Below are positions 9,881 through 21,248 of a stretch of 64,000 nucleotides of DNA, in pieces. The stretch is from Diaporthe sp. PMI_573 (Eukaryota; Ascomycota; Sordariomycetes; Diaporthales; Diaporthaceae). Position numbers and translations under genes: made by a program. Each line of letters starts with the position of its first letter. The stretch's first letter is position 1. Where the stretch lies: the NCBI GenBank assembly GCA_021399435.1, contig JAJTUP010000002.1, positions 124,001-188,000 of the forward strand, given 5' to 3'. Under the pieces are notes generated by a model. That model was not told the origin of the DNA. It saw only the letters and a program-made list of their open reading frames with translations, and did not search any database.

Positions 9881-10821
9881 TTAGATCAGGAGGTAAGAAA
9901 AGAAAGCAGAAGCCGCTCCGAAAACGCTCAGGCCGACAGAGGCAGCAGCACCGGTAACAATAGGCGTAGAGGAGGTCGAGTTGCTACCAGCACCGCCAAC
10001 AGAAGACGTAGGGCGCGCGACACCGCTGGTAGCGAGGCCGGTGGCCCCGGAAGCGGCAGTACCGGTGGCGGTGGAGGTAGCCAGGCCGGCGGAGAGCGTG
10101 GCGCAGTACGCGCGGCCGCGGGCGTTGTCCTCACCGGTGCAGACGGCAAGGTCGCAGGAGCACAGCTCCTCGTTGCGGCCGCCGGCGACGCACTTGCGCC
10201 AGGTGGCCTGGCAGTCGTCGCTGTCGCCGGCAGAGGCGGTCGCGGTGGCCGAGGGCGCCGAGGCCGAGGCCGACACGCCCGCGCAGTAGTCGCGCGTGCG
10301 GGCGTTGTCCTCGCCCGTGCAGGTGGCCAGGTCGCAGCCGCAGAGCTCCTCGCTCTTGCCGCCCGCCACGCAGGTCTTGTAGGTCGACTGGCAGTCGTCG
10401 CTGTCGCTGGCGGCGGTGGCCGAGGCGGCGGCGGCGGAGGAGCTGGAGGTGCTGCTCTCCATGAGGCTCAGCCCGGGGAATGCGGACCCGACGCAGGCTG
10501 CCACCTGGGCTGCGCAGCCGGCCTGGTTGCCTGAGACCTGTAAGAGCAAAGACTCCATGTTAGTATCGACCGCTTGCAAATTGGGTGGTTGGAGTATTTT
10601 CTTCAGGGAACATGACTTACGCCGTTGCCAGGCGCCCGGCACTGGTTGTAGTCGGTCTGGCACTGCTCGCACTGCGCCTCGTTGGCGGCACATGTGGCCT
10701 GGTTGGCACTGGGTTGGCTACGGCACTCATCGCGGAGAGCGCTGCAGTCGGTGATCTTGGCCATGTCGATCTGAGCATAGGAGACGGCGGAAAGAGCCGC
10801 TGCGACAAGGAGGAGCTTCAT
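9881..10821 (-). CDS. Secreted, GPI-anchored-type cell-wall protein with repeated Cys module
   Basis: Two exons (10821-10621 and 10537-9881) separated by an 83-base intron (GTAAGT to TTACAG) encode 285 residues. The N-terminus MKLLLVAAALSAVSYAQ is a typical signal peptide. Two tandem modules of about 45 residues follow each other, both with the frame DSDDCQxTxxxCVAGG, then EELCxCDLAxCTGEDNAR and a final YCA; they differ at only a few positions. An upstream Cys-rich part (CSALRDEC, CAANEAQCEQC) may be an older copy of the same idea. Long Ser/Thr/Ala linkers separate the modules, and the C-terminus ends in a hydrophobic tail (SVFGAASAFFSYLLI) after a small-residue region, as expected for a GPI signal. 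A cell-wall or surface role is inference. A TATA box lies about 150 bases upstream. It resembles CFEM-like proteins only in Cys content; spacing differs. Confidence 0.8.
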
Positions 10822-10972
10822 CTTGACGGTATTAATATGGTGATAATACTAGAAGGATTAGGTACAGGAGCTGGAAAGGGCTTCAAGTAGAAGATTAAGC
10901 GAGAGACTTTGCAGTTGGGCTGATGGTTCGACACAATGAAAACAGTCTGTCGGTGTCAGTGGATGGCCTCGA

Positions 10973-10979
10973 CTTTATA
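10973..10979 (-). promoter_or_regulatory. TATA box of the GPI-type protein gene
   Basis: TATAAAG on the minus strand lies about 152 bases upstream of the ATG at 10821. Confidence 0.5.
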
Positions 10980-12803
10980 TCCACGACCAAGCACGAGAAT
11001 AGTGGAGAGCGGTCCCAAAAGTCCGAAGTTCTGGAGACCACATCGTAATTGGAATAAACTCATAAGGTTGTTTTTCCCTGCCAAGAACGAGGCCCGACTA
11101 TTTTGACACCCACAGGGACCCCCATAGGGGAGTGATCGCCTTGTACGAGAGATTTGTTCCGCTGGCCTCACGTTTGCAGTTGGGCCAAACAGTCCGCCTG
11201 ATGAACGGATCACGTCGCGATCCACTTTTGTCCGTGTTGGGCTCGCCTTAGAGGATCTACGTTCCCCACGAACTTTATATTTTTAGGACCTTAATCCACG
11301 AAACCATGTGTCAGTCAAACCAAATGCCTCCACGGCGAAGCCCGATTCGCCCCCTGTCGGCAACGGACCGAGTCCGTAATACGGGGGACAAGGTGACAGG
11401 TCAACATGTTAGGTGTCCGTTCAGCTTGGGCTTGAGCGTCAAGTCAACACCACTTCTGGCAGGATAATTTACTTGACGGCCAGCTTCGCATTCTCATTCG
11501 CTTGTCTGAGTCTCTCGGATCAAACCTCGGCCCACCTGCCGCCACATCCCGGGCACGTTGATCACAAATATTCAAGCTCCAGCTCTGAATCGCCTCGGTA
11601 GAATGGGTCAATATGTCACAGATCCATGGGGTCACTTCAGATGTCCCAGACCTAGTGTGAGGCCGACATCCGCAGTATTCCAGGATCTATCCGTCGGCAT
11701 TCCTGCCATAGCGGGACCCTACAGACATCGAAGCACGCTTCTTAGTGACAAGCGGACAGCACGAGTCAGCATATAGACTCGGGTCCATCCGGCCGAAACT
11801 CGCAAATTGGGACAGCTGTGATGGCCTCCCTTTTCGGATGAGGAGATTCAGCCGAGTCTCATGCCCCGGAAGAGGTCAGTGGGTTGATGGTGCTTGGTCG
11901 CACTTTGTCGTTGTGATTAGCCTCCGAAGTTGGTTTGTGGCAGCTTGTTCCGAGTCCCTCATAAAGATAGCCCTCCAGACTGAACATGTTGACGGTAGCC
12001 AATCTGAGGCACCAATAAGTCCTCGAGTGTGCCGATAGAAGTGAAGGGATCACGATATCCCAGAAGCATGAACAGCGTCGGGAGAGTTAAAACCGATCTG
12101 TTACTGGGGGGCTAAAGGGCACTGATCAGCTCTTAGATAATCGACGGAGTTGATCCCTCCATTGAGAGCTGGATTTCATCCATGAAGCATTCAATGTTGG
12201 TTCTTCTCCTCTGCAGCTGAAAGCTTCCCCAAAGCAGAAAGGTCAGGCCGAGTCGCTTCACTTGGCTACGGGACGCCCGACAAGTGGATCCGTTCCCCTA
12301 CCTCCTATCATGACGACGATAACAACCTGGACTCCCTGAATCAATCGGTTGACTACCATTGCTTCTGGGTACCTGTTTCAGCACCGAGGTACTCGTCATA
12401 TGATTCACTGGTTGCCATCTCCTCATGCTGAGATTTGTTGACAGATGTCAGGCCAAGTTCAGATATAGGTCCTATTCAAGGGATCCGGTTACTTGGCAGT
12501 CCTTCACCGAGCTTGAGCCACGCCTTGCTATGTTGCACTTGCCTTAAATTGCGTTATGTTGAAGCTCAGCAGGCCCAGCAATAATGATGGCAGAAGCTCA
12601 CATCCAAACCGGGCTCGAGGGGTCTTGTGCTTGTCACTGGCGTTTTGAACGCATGGCGAAGAGGTTTAAACAGACGCATTCAGCCACCCAAAGTTAAGCT
12701 ACCCAATTTGATCCTTCCAAGCGCCAAACAGCCCCAAACAGCATACCTAGGTGCCCACACAAACTTATCCCACAGCAGAGCAAGTACGCAAAGATAACTT
12801 CCC
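10980..12803. other. 1.8 kb gene-free stretch
   Basis: Six-frame reading shows only short, overlapping, compositionally random ORFs on both strands. No RNA gene, repeat or transposon end was recognised. It separates the GPI-type protein gene (5' end) from the HET gene (3' end). Confidence 0.45.
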
Positions 12804-14519
12804 TCACTCCCTCGTCAGCGAAACAACATACGTCCTCGCCCCACCAACAAGCTCGATCCCAACCTTAGCAGTGACAGTCCTCAAATACCTCCCCTTAAGC
12901 CTCAGCTGCGCCGTATGCGGCCTAACCGAGTCCTGGTTCGTGAGGTGACACCTCTCCAGATCCCTCGTCTTAGCCTTGCCCGCGCGCCGCCACGCCACGA
13001 GCCCGATGTCAGGAAACCCCCAGCGGCTGGACGGGTCGACCCTGAGCAGCAGCACAAAATACTCCTTTGCGCCGCCGGGCTGCCGTGGCCCCCGGCCGTT
13101 GAGCCTGTCCATACTGATAAGAGCGGTGGCGCTGAGGCGACCGCGCCGCAGGCGGAGGGTCCCGTACCGCGTGTCCCAGAGCTCCTCTGGCGCCGCGGAG
13201 ACGATGTCATAGTCGCAGTCGCGGACGGCGGTGACGGAGACGCTGGATATGCTCTCCATCGTCTCGATGCTCTCGTGCACGGGTGTTGTCTTCTTGAGGA
13301 GGAAGATGAGTTTAGTCTCCGCGCTCTGGGCCACGTTGTCTGACACGCATGCCAGGGCCGGCGTCGAGGAGGAGCGGCAGTACACGCCAGGCTTGAGGGG
13401 GCATGGTTCTATGTATATGCCCATGAAGCCTCCTAGTAGGTCTAACGTGTGGCACCGCAGTATTGCGATTGTGGTGCTGCTGTCGACCTTGACTATTGGT
13501 AGTCGGATTCTTATACCTTTGTTGGTTACCGTGTGTGGTTCTTCCTCGTCGCCCGAGTATGTCTGCACATTGTCGAGACCCTGGAACTGTGAAGGATGTG
13601 AAGCAAAGGCGCCCAGAAGCACGCTTGGGGATTCATTCCAGGGGCCGTTCTTGGCGTGATTCCGCCTGCCCCAGGCAAATATCGAGTGGTCGTCAAACTC
13701 CTTGATGATTTCTTCCTGCAGCCTGATAAAGGCGCTGTGGCCGCCCTCGCCATAAAGCAGGGGCATGTGGACGCCGAATACTCCCAACAGGCAGTAGGCG
13801 AGGTCCTCCGGTCTGGTGGTCTCCCTCTTGGCGGCCCACGAGAGCCTCTTTGCGATATTCGCCTTCTGCCAGCTACCGTCTTGTAAGTACATGGCATCGA
13901 TCCCCGAAGCAGCCGAGACGCAATCCAGAACCTCAAACCTGGGCCCGAGGGACACCCAATTCGTGTCGACGAAGAACAGGCGCCCCGGCGCGAGCAGCTC
14001 CTGGAGCGTCCACCCCCTCGTGAACCACCTGCAGTGGAGGAAGGCGTCCTCGCTGGGGCGGAACTGGGTTGAGCTCTCGCCGCCCGGGTGCTCGTAGTCC
14101 TCGAGGAAGGCGACGCAGAAGGTGGCCTCCTGGTACCACGCAAACATGGAGTTGATAGCCTCGGACAGCTCCGAGCTGCTAGACTTGTCGATGCAGCACG
14201 TGTCCACCCAGATGTGCGTCGGCCTATATGCGGTGGGCCACATTGGGGATGCATTTTTCCGGCCAACCCTGCGGTCTGTTGCACATCTTGGGACCCTCCC
14301 AGCCGGCTTTGAGGCATCCCTGTCCCTTACAAAGTGGCCAAATTTGACAATCTTTTGGTACCCAGCCTTTTCCTCCAGGTCCTCCCGGCTCATGGACATC
14401 ATATCAGCATATGTGACCTCGTCCGGGCCCCATGTGTGGGACAGGATGGCGTAGGACGGGATCTTGCCATAGCCGGTGAAACTCTCCAGCTCGAGAGTGT
14501 CGAGGTTGATGAGCCTCAT
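12804..14519 (-). CDS. HET-domain protein (heterokaryon incompatibility type)
   Basis: One uninterrupted ORF of 571 residues starts MRLINLDTLELESF, the standard start of many HET proteins. The HET domain spans about residues 1-290: SYAILSHTWG, HIWVDTCCIDKSSSSELSEA, the block SMFAWYQEATFCVAFLED, and RGWTLQELLAPGRLFF. The usual downstream region follows with RPEDLAYCLLGVFGVHMPLLYGEG. The C-terminal half has no NACHT, ankyrin or WD repeats and looks like a beta-rich HET-associated tail. Such proteins are involved in self/non-self recognition and programmed cell death in filamentous ascomycetes; for this one that is by homology. Compared with relatives, the first third has an insert of about 25 residues between KIVKFGHFVRD and THIWVDT. 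It has intron-like borders (14330 GTAAGG to 14224 TAG, 107 bases), but removing it would break the frame. Confidence 0.9.
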   Translation of the reverse strand: MRLINLDTLELESFTGYGKIPSYAILSHTWGPDEVTYADMMSMSREDLEEKAGYQKIVKFGHFVRDRDASKPAGRVPRCATDRRVGRKNASPMWPTAYRPTHIWVDTCCIDKSSSSELSEAINSMFAWYQEATFCVAFLEDYEHPGGESSTQFRPSEDAFLHCRWFTRGWTLQELLAPGRLFFVDTNWVSLGPRFEVLDCVSAASGIDAMYLQDGSWQKANIAKRLSWAAKRETTRPEDLAYCLLGVFGVHMPLLYGEGGHSAFIRLQEEIIKEFDDHSIFAWGRRNHAKNGPWNESPSVLLGAFASHPSQFQGLDNVQTYSGDEEEPHTVTNKGIRIRLPIVKVDSSTTIAILRCHTLDLLGGFMGIYIEPCPLKPGVYCRSSSTPALACVSDNVAQSAETKLIFLLKKTTPVHESIETMESISSVSVTAVRDCDYDIVSAAPEELWDTRYGTLRLRRGRLSATALISMDRLNGRGPRQPGGAKEYFVLLLRVDPSSRWGFPDIGLVAWRRAGKAKTRDLERCHLTNQDSVRPHTAQLRLKGRYLRTVTAKVGIELVGGARTYVVSLTRE

Positions 14520-15291
14520 GCCGGGCCGATGTGGAGATCAGTGAGTCAAGCCAAGCACCGCCCAATTGATGTTGAGCTCATGATGGTCGCCCCATTCATA
14601 TACGATCAGTATGGCAGTATGGCCAGACTTGTGATGTCGTTGTATGAGGAGTTGTATCGGGAGGTCGCCGGAACGCACGCGTCGCGCTGACCGGAGGACG
14701 AACTGGGACGAGTAAAATCGGCAGAGGAAGCACAGCCACGGAACACATCGGGGGTTGCATCGGTAGTACCCCACACTGCAAGCCCCCAAACACAACAGTG
14801 GCGCAGAGGGCGGAGACAGAAGCACTAGTCCCGGCACTTTGGGACTTGGACGGCTTTTCCATGCCACACTACTGCAGTTTAGAATACACGGTTTCATCAT
14901 TATCTCCTGCATGCTGCATGCTGCCTACTCCATGTGGGCCAAAATAAGGCCTGCCCTGCCAGGTGGTAGTGTAAAATCTATGGCCAAGCTGCATCGATCC
15001 CGGTCTCTTTTTGTGTGCCCCCAACTTTCTCAATTTGTGAGAGTAATCAGCGACGACTCCGCCCGCATTGAAGCTTCTTACCGCTCAGCCGTCGGACCAC
15101 AAACACCTGTTCCCGTTGGTTCCCGGAATCTAGCGCCATTGACTAGCAGCGCACGCTCAGACGGGGTTCCCTCCGATCAAATTAAACACTGCAGAACCTT
15201 TTATCTCTTACTGGCCCCCAAGTGCTTCCCTGTATCCGAATTGCGAAGAGCAACGAAATTTGATAATTGCAAGTGAATCCTCGCCCCGAAA
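14520..15291. other. Intergenic, HET promoter side
   Basis: Nothing recognisable was found. Minus-strand ORFs at 14538-14912 are Cys/Leu-rich by composition and have no domain. Confidence 0.4.
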
Positions 15292-16470
15292 TCATCCAGG
15301 CAACTCAGCAATGGGGTGCGCAGCCAGCTCGCTCGGCGCACGCCTCGCCTGGCCACCACCGCTGCCGTGAGAACCAGCAGTGTTGTACGAGCTCCGCGCC
15401 GACCCGTTGTTGTTGTTGTCCAGCTCGGAGCGCAGCGACCACGGCCTAGCAGCCTTGGAGTCGAGCTCCGACAGCGCGGGTGTGTCCGGGCTGGACGCGG
15501 CGCTGGGTGGTGGTCCTCCTCCGGCCGGTACGATCCCGAGGTTGAGCGGGTCCGCCTCGCTGGCGGCACCTCCCTTGCTGATGACCCCCTCGTTCATGAA
15601 GTTCACCACGGCGCGATCCTCCTCTTGCCTCTGTAGGTACTTCTTCTTCGAGCGGCGGCGGAAGCAGAGGAAGCCCGCGAGGAGGAGGACTATTATCAGG
15701 GCGCCGGCTGCTCCTCCTGCGATGGCGCCGGTTTGTGCGCCGGGGCTGATGCCAGCACCACCGTTCGGGTCGGGAGGTGCGGCGCGGTCGGTTGCTGTGG
15801 CTTCTGCTGTGGACGCAGGAAGGGAGGCCGACAGGACGGACAGGATGGAGGACGACTTCGCCGCATTGGTGGGGCTTTCTGTCATTGTGGTCGTCACTGG
15901 ATCTAGGTTCTGTGTTGGGTAGTGTCCCACGCTGAACTGGATGCTTCCACCTGCGAAGGCCGGCAGCGATGCAGTGCCAGGGATGACCGAAGACTGGACG
16001 AGTCGGAATGGTCGATCATCCTCGTCCTTTGGGCACCAGCATGGATCGGGCTTGGTGAGGGTGGCTGGCTGCTTCTTCTGGTCGCAGAGCACCCACTCGT
16101 TGCTTGTGCCATTACAGTAAGAAAGACCTAACCAAGGCGCGTCTGGCACATGGGAGAGACATTGTCAGCGGTGCAAATTGTGGTTGACGGTACATGTTGT
16201 TATCAATCCCAACATTCACTTACCCACGAGAAGGAACTTGTGGGGGCAGCTGTGGTGTTCGTATTTAAAATCTGAACATCCTGCAATGTATGTGACCCCG
16301 AATTCCCCGTTGAAGCAGACATTGCTCTCGAGGCAGTTGTCACCAGCTTGGCAACATGCAGCATGGTCGTTGGCAGCATTGCCGCAGGGTATCATGTCCT
16401 CGTCTGCTTTCAGGTATGGCCCAGTATAGCATGTGCCATTGGAGACAAAAAGATTGATGTCGCCAGGCAT
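15292..16470 (-). CDS. Single-pass membrane protein with Cys-rich outer domain
   Basis: Exons 16470-16224 and 16142-15292, joined across an 81-base intron (GTAAGT to GCCAG), give 365 residues. The N-terminal domain contains many cysteines in a pattern often seen in fungal surface sensors: NGTCYTG, then ACCQAGDNCLESNVCFNG, CSDFKYEHHSCP, then GLSYCNGT, LCDQ and PCWCPKD. A Ser/Thr-rich stalk leads to one transmembrane helix (AGALIIVLLLAGFLCF, about residues 220-240) followed by the stop-transfer cluster RRRSKKK. The cytoplasmic tail of about 120 residues is Ser/Gly/Asn-rich. Layout resembles WSC/Mid2-type wall-stress proteins, but the family is not named here. The start at 16470 lacks a signal peptide, so an upstream exon encoding one may be missing. 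An upstream minus-strand frame is open but has no ATG. Confidence 0.7.
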
Positions 16471-18001
16471 CTTGTCTTCCTGGCTGTCGAAGGCTGGTTG
16501 TGGTGGCTTGGATTTTGGAGTGTCGAAGGTCTGTGTTGTTGTGATTGCGCTCGCTGTCGAAGCTTTGTACCCTGATCTGCTTGTGTTTGTCAACAGGAGA
16601 GTAGCCTTCAAGCATATCTTTGTACAAAAGACTCACTTGTTGATTGACTGCACCGGGAGGCAAGAAGAGCGGCACCTCGAGATCCTTGACGGAGATCAGG
16701 ACCGCCTGGGTAGCTTGATGGGTGGGGGTGCATTCAGTCTCCAAGAAGGCAAGACTGTCACGGGGCAACCAAGAGGCAGCTCAAACTCCAGATTCTTTGG
16801 CCTCAAGCCTGCTCCACGATAAGAACCAACAACTTCTCCCACCGTTCGGTGACAAGGGTCAGGTGCTGGTCCAGTCACAGTAGCAACCAAAAGAAGGTTC
16901 CCACCTAGGTAGGCGGATGGGCAGGCACCCAGGATTTGATCTTGTGGATCGTCTTGGGGTTGCTTCCTGTTGCAAGTTTGCTGGCGGTTTTCAATGTGAC
17001 AGGTTACACAACCTCGTCTGATGTACATCAAATGCCCCATAACTCATTGACCCTGCCAATCATCCTCCACTGCACCAGCCTGAGGGCAGTGCACATTTGG
17101 TCTCACAACACGGGTAGGTGCATGTCGTGGCATGGCATGACGGCGTGCTCATGCTTGTTCCGTGGCTTCGCCTTGCCCCGAGATCACCACAGACAAAGAA
17201 ACCAGGAAATGAAGGATATCAGGGAGCATCGGCTTAGCCGCACCGGCCTCAGCTTCACGCCTCTCTCATCTCAAACAGACAGCGAGACCTTTCTATTCAG
17301 AATAGGGGACATCCAGAGTCTCAGGTTGACCACAATATTCCAAACGCCTGACTTGTGGTTCATGCTGTGTCACCCGGTGCTACAAGATTATCCGGTACCG
17401 ACTGCGGGTAACTGACGGGTCGATTACAGACCTGGGCTCTGCATAGCATTTCCACTTCCCCCTGGGTATACTCAGCGGAGCCGTGTTAGCAGCAAGATTT
17501 AAATTTAGAGCTGCAATATCATCAAGCCCCATACTGGTCCAGAGTGATAAATAACACATGATAAGTTGAATGAGTGGATTCCGAGGCTTGTCGAACTTGG
17601 AGAACAATCTCTTTCCCGACTTATTGCTCCAATTGCCTCAGAATATTAACCCACATATTCGTCCGTGCATCGGGATTACTACGGCAAAGTTCTTCATACT
17701 GAATCGACGTAGACTTCCATTCTTTACACCAAGATGAAAATTGAAAATATGTTCCAGGTTGTATAATAAAGTAGCAGGAATGGACGTTTGGTCCCAAGGT
17801 ACTATCTGCACCAGAAACCCAGGCAGGCGAGTGGATGGGCAGCACTCGAGACTGGTCACATTTGGGTCACCTTGATATTGAACCATCCAGGCCCCTTGCA
17901 TACAAGCCAAGCACTCTCGGAACACAAGCATAACCAATACGCCAACTCGGCTCCCCCTTTCGACCAGCAGAGCAATGCTTCCGGGCCTGCACAGCCGGCT
18001 C
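16471..18001. other. 1.5 kb without an accepted gene
   Basis: This stretch holds the upstream region of the Cys-rich membrane protein, possibly including a missed signal-peptide exon, and the 3' side of the MFS transporter. The plus-strand ORF 16936-17415 starts at TTG and has no domain. Confidence 0.4.
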
Positions 18002-19697
18002 TCAGTAGGCATAGAATATCTTGGCCCCACCATCATCTTGTCGCATCTTCTTGTTCTCCCTCATCAAGTCCCATCTCAAAAGCCAGCTTAAAGCAATGGT
18101 AGCGAAGCATATGCCGGCACTTGTAGCCATGGGCAGGACATATCGAGGTGCCGCGGAGTCTGGCCACAGATACTGCTCATCTAAGTCAGGAAAATAACTC
18201 GCTGATACGGAAGATCGTAAATGACACGCCCGTGCAGACAAATCAGGATAACGTACCGGTGTCCAGATCAAACTGACACTCGACAAAGTATTAACAGCCG
18301 CCAGCGACGCAGCCCTCTTCTCACTAGTCTGCCCACAGGTGATCCCAGTCCACGACAGATTCAACGGACTAACCGGGTACGTAGCAGCCACAAACACAAA
18401 GGCAGCAAAATACCTAGCGCCAGTGTTCAGAGTAGCGCAGGCCAAAACAAACCCCAGGATAGACACCAGCTTGCTCACGGTGATATGCCATGTCCGCTCG
18501 TTAAGCCGGCCGGACGACAGACCCACGAGGACAGACGCCACACCCGCAAGTATATAAGGCGGACAGGTGAGCACGAGCGTGACGGTGCGCGAGAACCCCA
18601 GCGTGCCGATCAGCGTGGGAAGGAAGATGCGGAAGCTGCTGGTGGCGGTCTGCAGGTGCTGCGAGAGCATAAAAGCCCAGACGCGCCTGTCCCAGAGACA
18701 CTGCCGCAGGCCCTTGAGCAGGTTGACGTCCTCCTTGCGGCCCACCGTGTCCGCCGCGATCCGGTCCGCCGCCAGCGTCTTCTGCTCCGGGGACAGCCAC
18801 CACGTCGTCGCGGGCTTGTTGGGGAAGAAGAATATGCCTGCGATGCTGAAGAAGAGGCTCCAGGCGCCCATTATGAGGTACATCCAGCGCCAGCCGGAGA
18901 GCCCGCGGGCGCCGCCCAGCTCGCTGTAGATGGGCGCTGCGATGAGGCCCTGGAAGGCGGTGGCGAGGATGTTGGCGCTGAAGAGAATGCTGATGCGGGT
19001 GGCTATCTCCTTTCGCTTGTAAACTGCCGCGACTTGAGTTAGTACTTGCTAGAATAATACTTCTAGTGGTTTGCGAACATACACATGCTGATCATATACA
19101 TAGCCCCCGGGTAATATGGAGCCGATATGATGCCCAGGAAGAATCGCTGCAGGATGAGACCGGTGTTGTCCACAACAAACACATTAAGCATGGTTGTGAT
19201 ACTCGTGAGAGCCATGGCACCGCAGATATACCACGCCGGCCGTACCCGCGTAAGTAGCAGGTTCGAAGGAATTTGGCCTAGTATATAAGAGGCGTAATGG
19301 ACCGACACGGCAGTGCTGAACTGGGTGTTGTTGATCCCAAGGTCCTCCTCAAGGCTATCCAGGCGAGCCACGGATATAGCCTGGCGGTTGAAGATGTTCA
19401 TGAAGCACAGTATCCACAGAAAAGGCTACCGGTAGTGAGAATGGTTAGTAAAGTGAAACATGATGATATGGGTGCAACTGCATCAGGCAAGCGTACAATA
19501 TGAGATGAGAAACTTACCATCGTGCACAGATCGAGCTTCTTCACCAGGGCGATCTCCTCCGGGTCTGTCTTCCTGGAAGCCCCGGCATAGTCGATTGATA
19601 CTTCGCTTTGAACCTCCGCTGCCTCTAAGGACTGCCGCGTTGAGGATTGTTTTTCTGGAATGAATTCCGTCGATGTTGTTTTAGTTGTGTTGTCCAT
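18002..19697 (-). CDS. MFS transporter, Dal5/allantoate-permease (ACS) type
   Basis: Four exons (19697-19518, 19425-19083, 19023-18257, 18172-18002) join in frame to 486 residues. All introns are GT-AG, and the second contains a perfect TACTAAC branch site. The start MDNTTKTTSTEF opens a hydrophilic cytosolic tail. Helix 1 gives PFLWILCFMNIFNRQAI; the loop and helix 2 read GINNTQFSTAVSVHYASYI, followed by GQIPSNLLLTRVRPAWY, all characteristic of the anion:cation symporter family that includes yeast Dal5, Tna1 and Liz1. Later markers are GLSGWRWMYLIMGAWSL and FFFPNKPATTWWLSPEQK. The last exon has YLWPDSAAPRY. Substrate is probably a small organic anion such as an allantoate or vitamin-like acid. 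GATA-type sites lie upstream at about 19752-19757 (TGATAA) and 20464-20469 (AGATAA), compatible with nitrogen control, but these are weak. Length is normal for the family. Confidence 0.88.
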
Positions 19698-21248
19698 AGT
19701 GATTTCAATGCAGTAGTCTAGTAGCTGAATTTCAAATGTTGTTCTTCTCAATGATAACGCCAGCGAGTTTTTGATAGGAATATCAAAGGTCGGTCGAACG
19801 TAGACGCGTCTGGTCTTTTAAATATCTAACCCTCCGGTGTTCTGTAAAACCATGGGAGCGGATGGGACTCCTCATCACCGACAGAAGACGTCCCCATGAT
19901 TCCACGCTGGCGATGCGAGGCAGTACAGCGGTATACTTTTCCTCCATGGCTGCCAAGCATGCAATGCTCACATTGCCTTCCTTGACATTGAAGTCCATCA
20001 AACATTCCGCTAGGCTGCGGCCGCGCGATGCTAACAAGACCTCGAGTCGATTGGTGCGAGGGGGCCGGGCCCAGCCCTCGACCAAGGTATATCAGAGGTC
20101 TTGGCTTAGCCGGTTTGTAAGAACCATACCGACACAACCGCCACTGTAACATGGCGCACGCTTCAATGCCTCAGTCTTAGGTGTGGACGGAGCTTCCCTT
20201 CAACCAAGTAATAGCATGGCTCAACCTCATGCGCGTGGGTGCCCAAGAAGACGCCAAGATATCATTCTCTCAGAAAAGGCATAGTTAGACGAGTGTGCTG
20301 GGCCGTTCCGTACTAAACTATTAACTAGATCGGAACCGGTCACCCGCGAGCAACGAACCTTAAATTAGATATCAAGAGCTTCCACATCACTCTCACCCAA
20401 CCAAAATGTTGCTCATATTGGCTAAGTCGATATGTGTTATATATGCCTGACACATGTAAAATCAGATAACACGCACGGCTGCTCTCAGACGAACTGGTTG
20501 GGCTGAGCCCCCCGACGAAAGGCTCACGGCGTCTCGACTGGTGTGGCTAAGCAGCCAATGTGCTTCAACCTCTGGCAGGTCTTAGTATATCACCAACACG
20601 CCGCCCCAATGACATCAGCAAGGCCTATCTATATCGATCGAGATACTCAGCTTTCGTCTCAGAGCTGCGAGTCAGTCTACCAGGAGACCACCTGCCTTCA
20701 TTAGAGCGTCCCACGTGTAACTCGAGGAACAATATGGTGAAGAAAGCACCGCTCAGAGCGCCACTCGCAAGCTCTGGTTACTTTTCACTACGCCTGAAAA
20801 TAGCCTTCGTCTTTAGAGTTGTGGTGCCGGGGTGCCCAGAACCTTGATTTGCCCTGCCAAAATGGATGGTCGGTGAACGTCAGGCCAAGGGCGGGGGGAA
20901 AGCAAAGTTAGAAACAATACTCTTGGGCCGGCAATTCCCGAGATTACACACTGCGGATCGTGGACGAGATACCTTCGGGAAGTGGAGAGCGGAAGAACGA
21001 GTGGAACCGCGCACATCGAGATACAGATTCGCGATGAATTCACGTGCACAGCGTTGATATTCGTGGTAAGTGTCATTATCATAACCTTCCATGCCATGAA
21101 AGCGTCATCCGACGAAGCAACCAATACCCCCATTCAACATCAAGACAAAAGCAGATACGCCCGCTCGGAAACCCATCTTAAGGGTGTACCGGTCCTCTTC
21201 CGAGGATTTCTTTTAGAACAATCGCCATCGTCCACTACCGTGCGACTA
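19698..21248. other. Promoter region of MFS gene and gene-free stretch
   Basis: A minus-strand open stretch at 19783-20085 has fungal-like third-base preference and could be part of a lost gene, but it starts at a non-ATG codon and shows no domain I know. A TATA-like ATTTAAAAG lies about 120 bases upstream of the transporter start. The rest holds nothing recognisable. Confidence 0.35.

Noticed and set aside
9782..10534. 250-codon plus-strand ORF rich in Gly/Ala/Arg
   Set aside because: It is the antisense shadow of the GC-rich GPI-type protein gene, which has a signal peptide, spliced frame and Cys modules on the other strand.
13526..14317. 263-codon Arg/Ser-rich ORF
   Set aside because: It is a shifted frame of the HET gene on the same strand and has no domain.
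19783..20085. 100-codon minus-strand ORF with coding-like third-base use
   Set aside because: It has no suitable ATG start, no domain and no joining exons; kept only as a remark in the intergenic entry.
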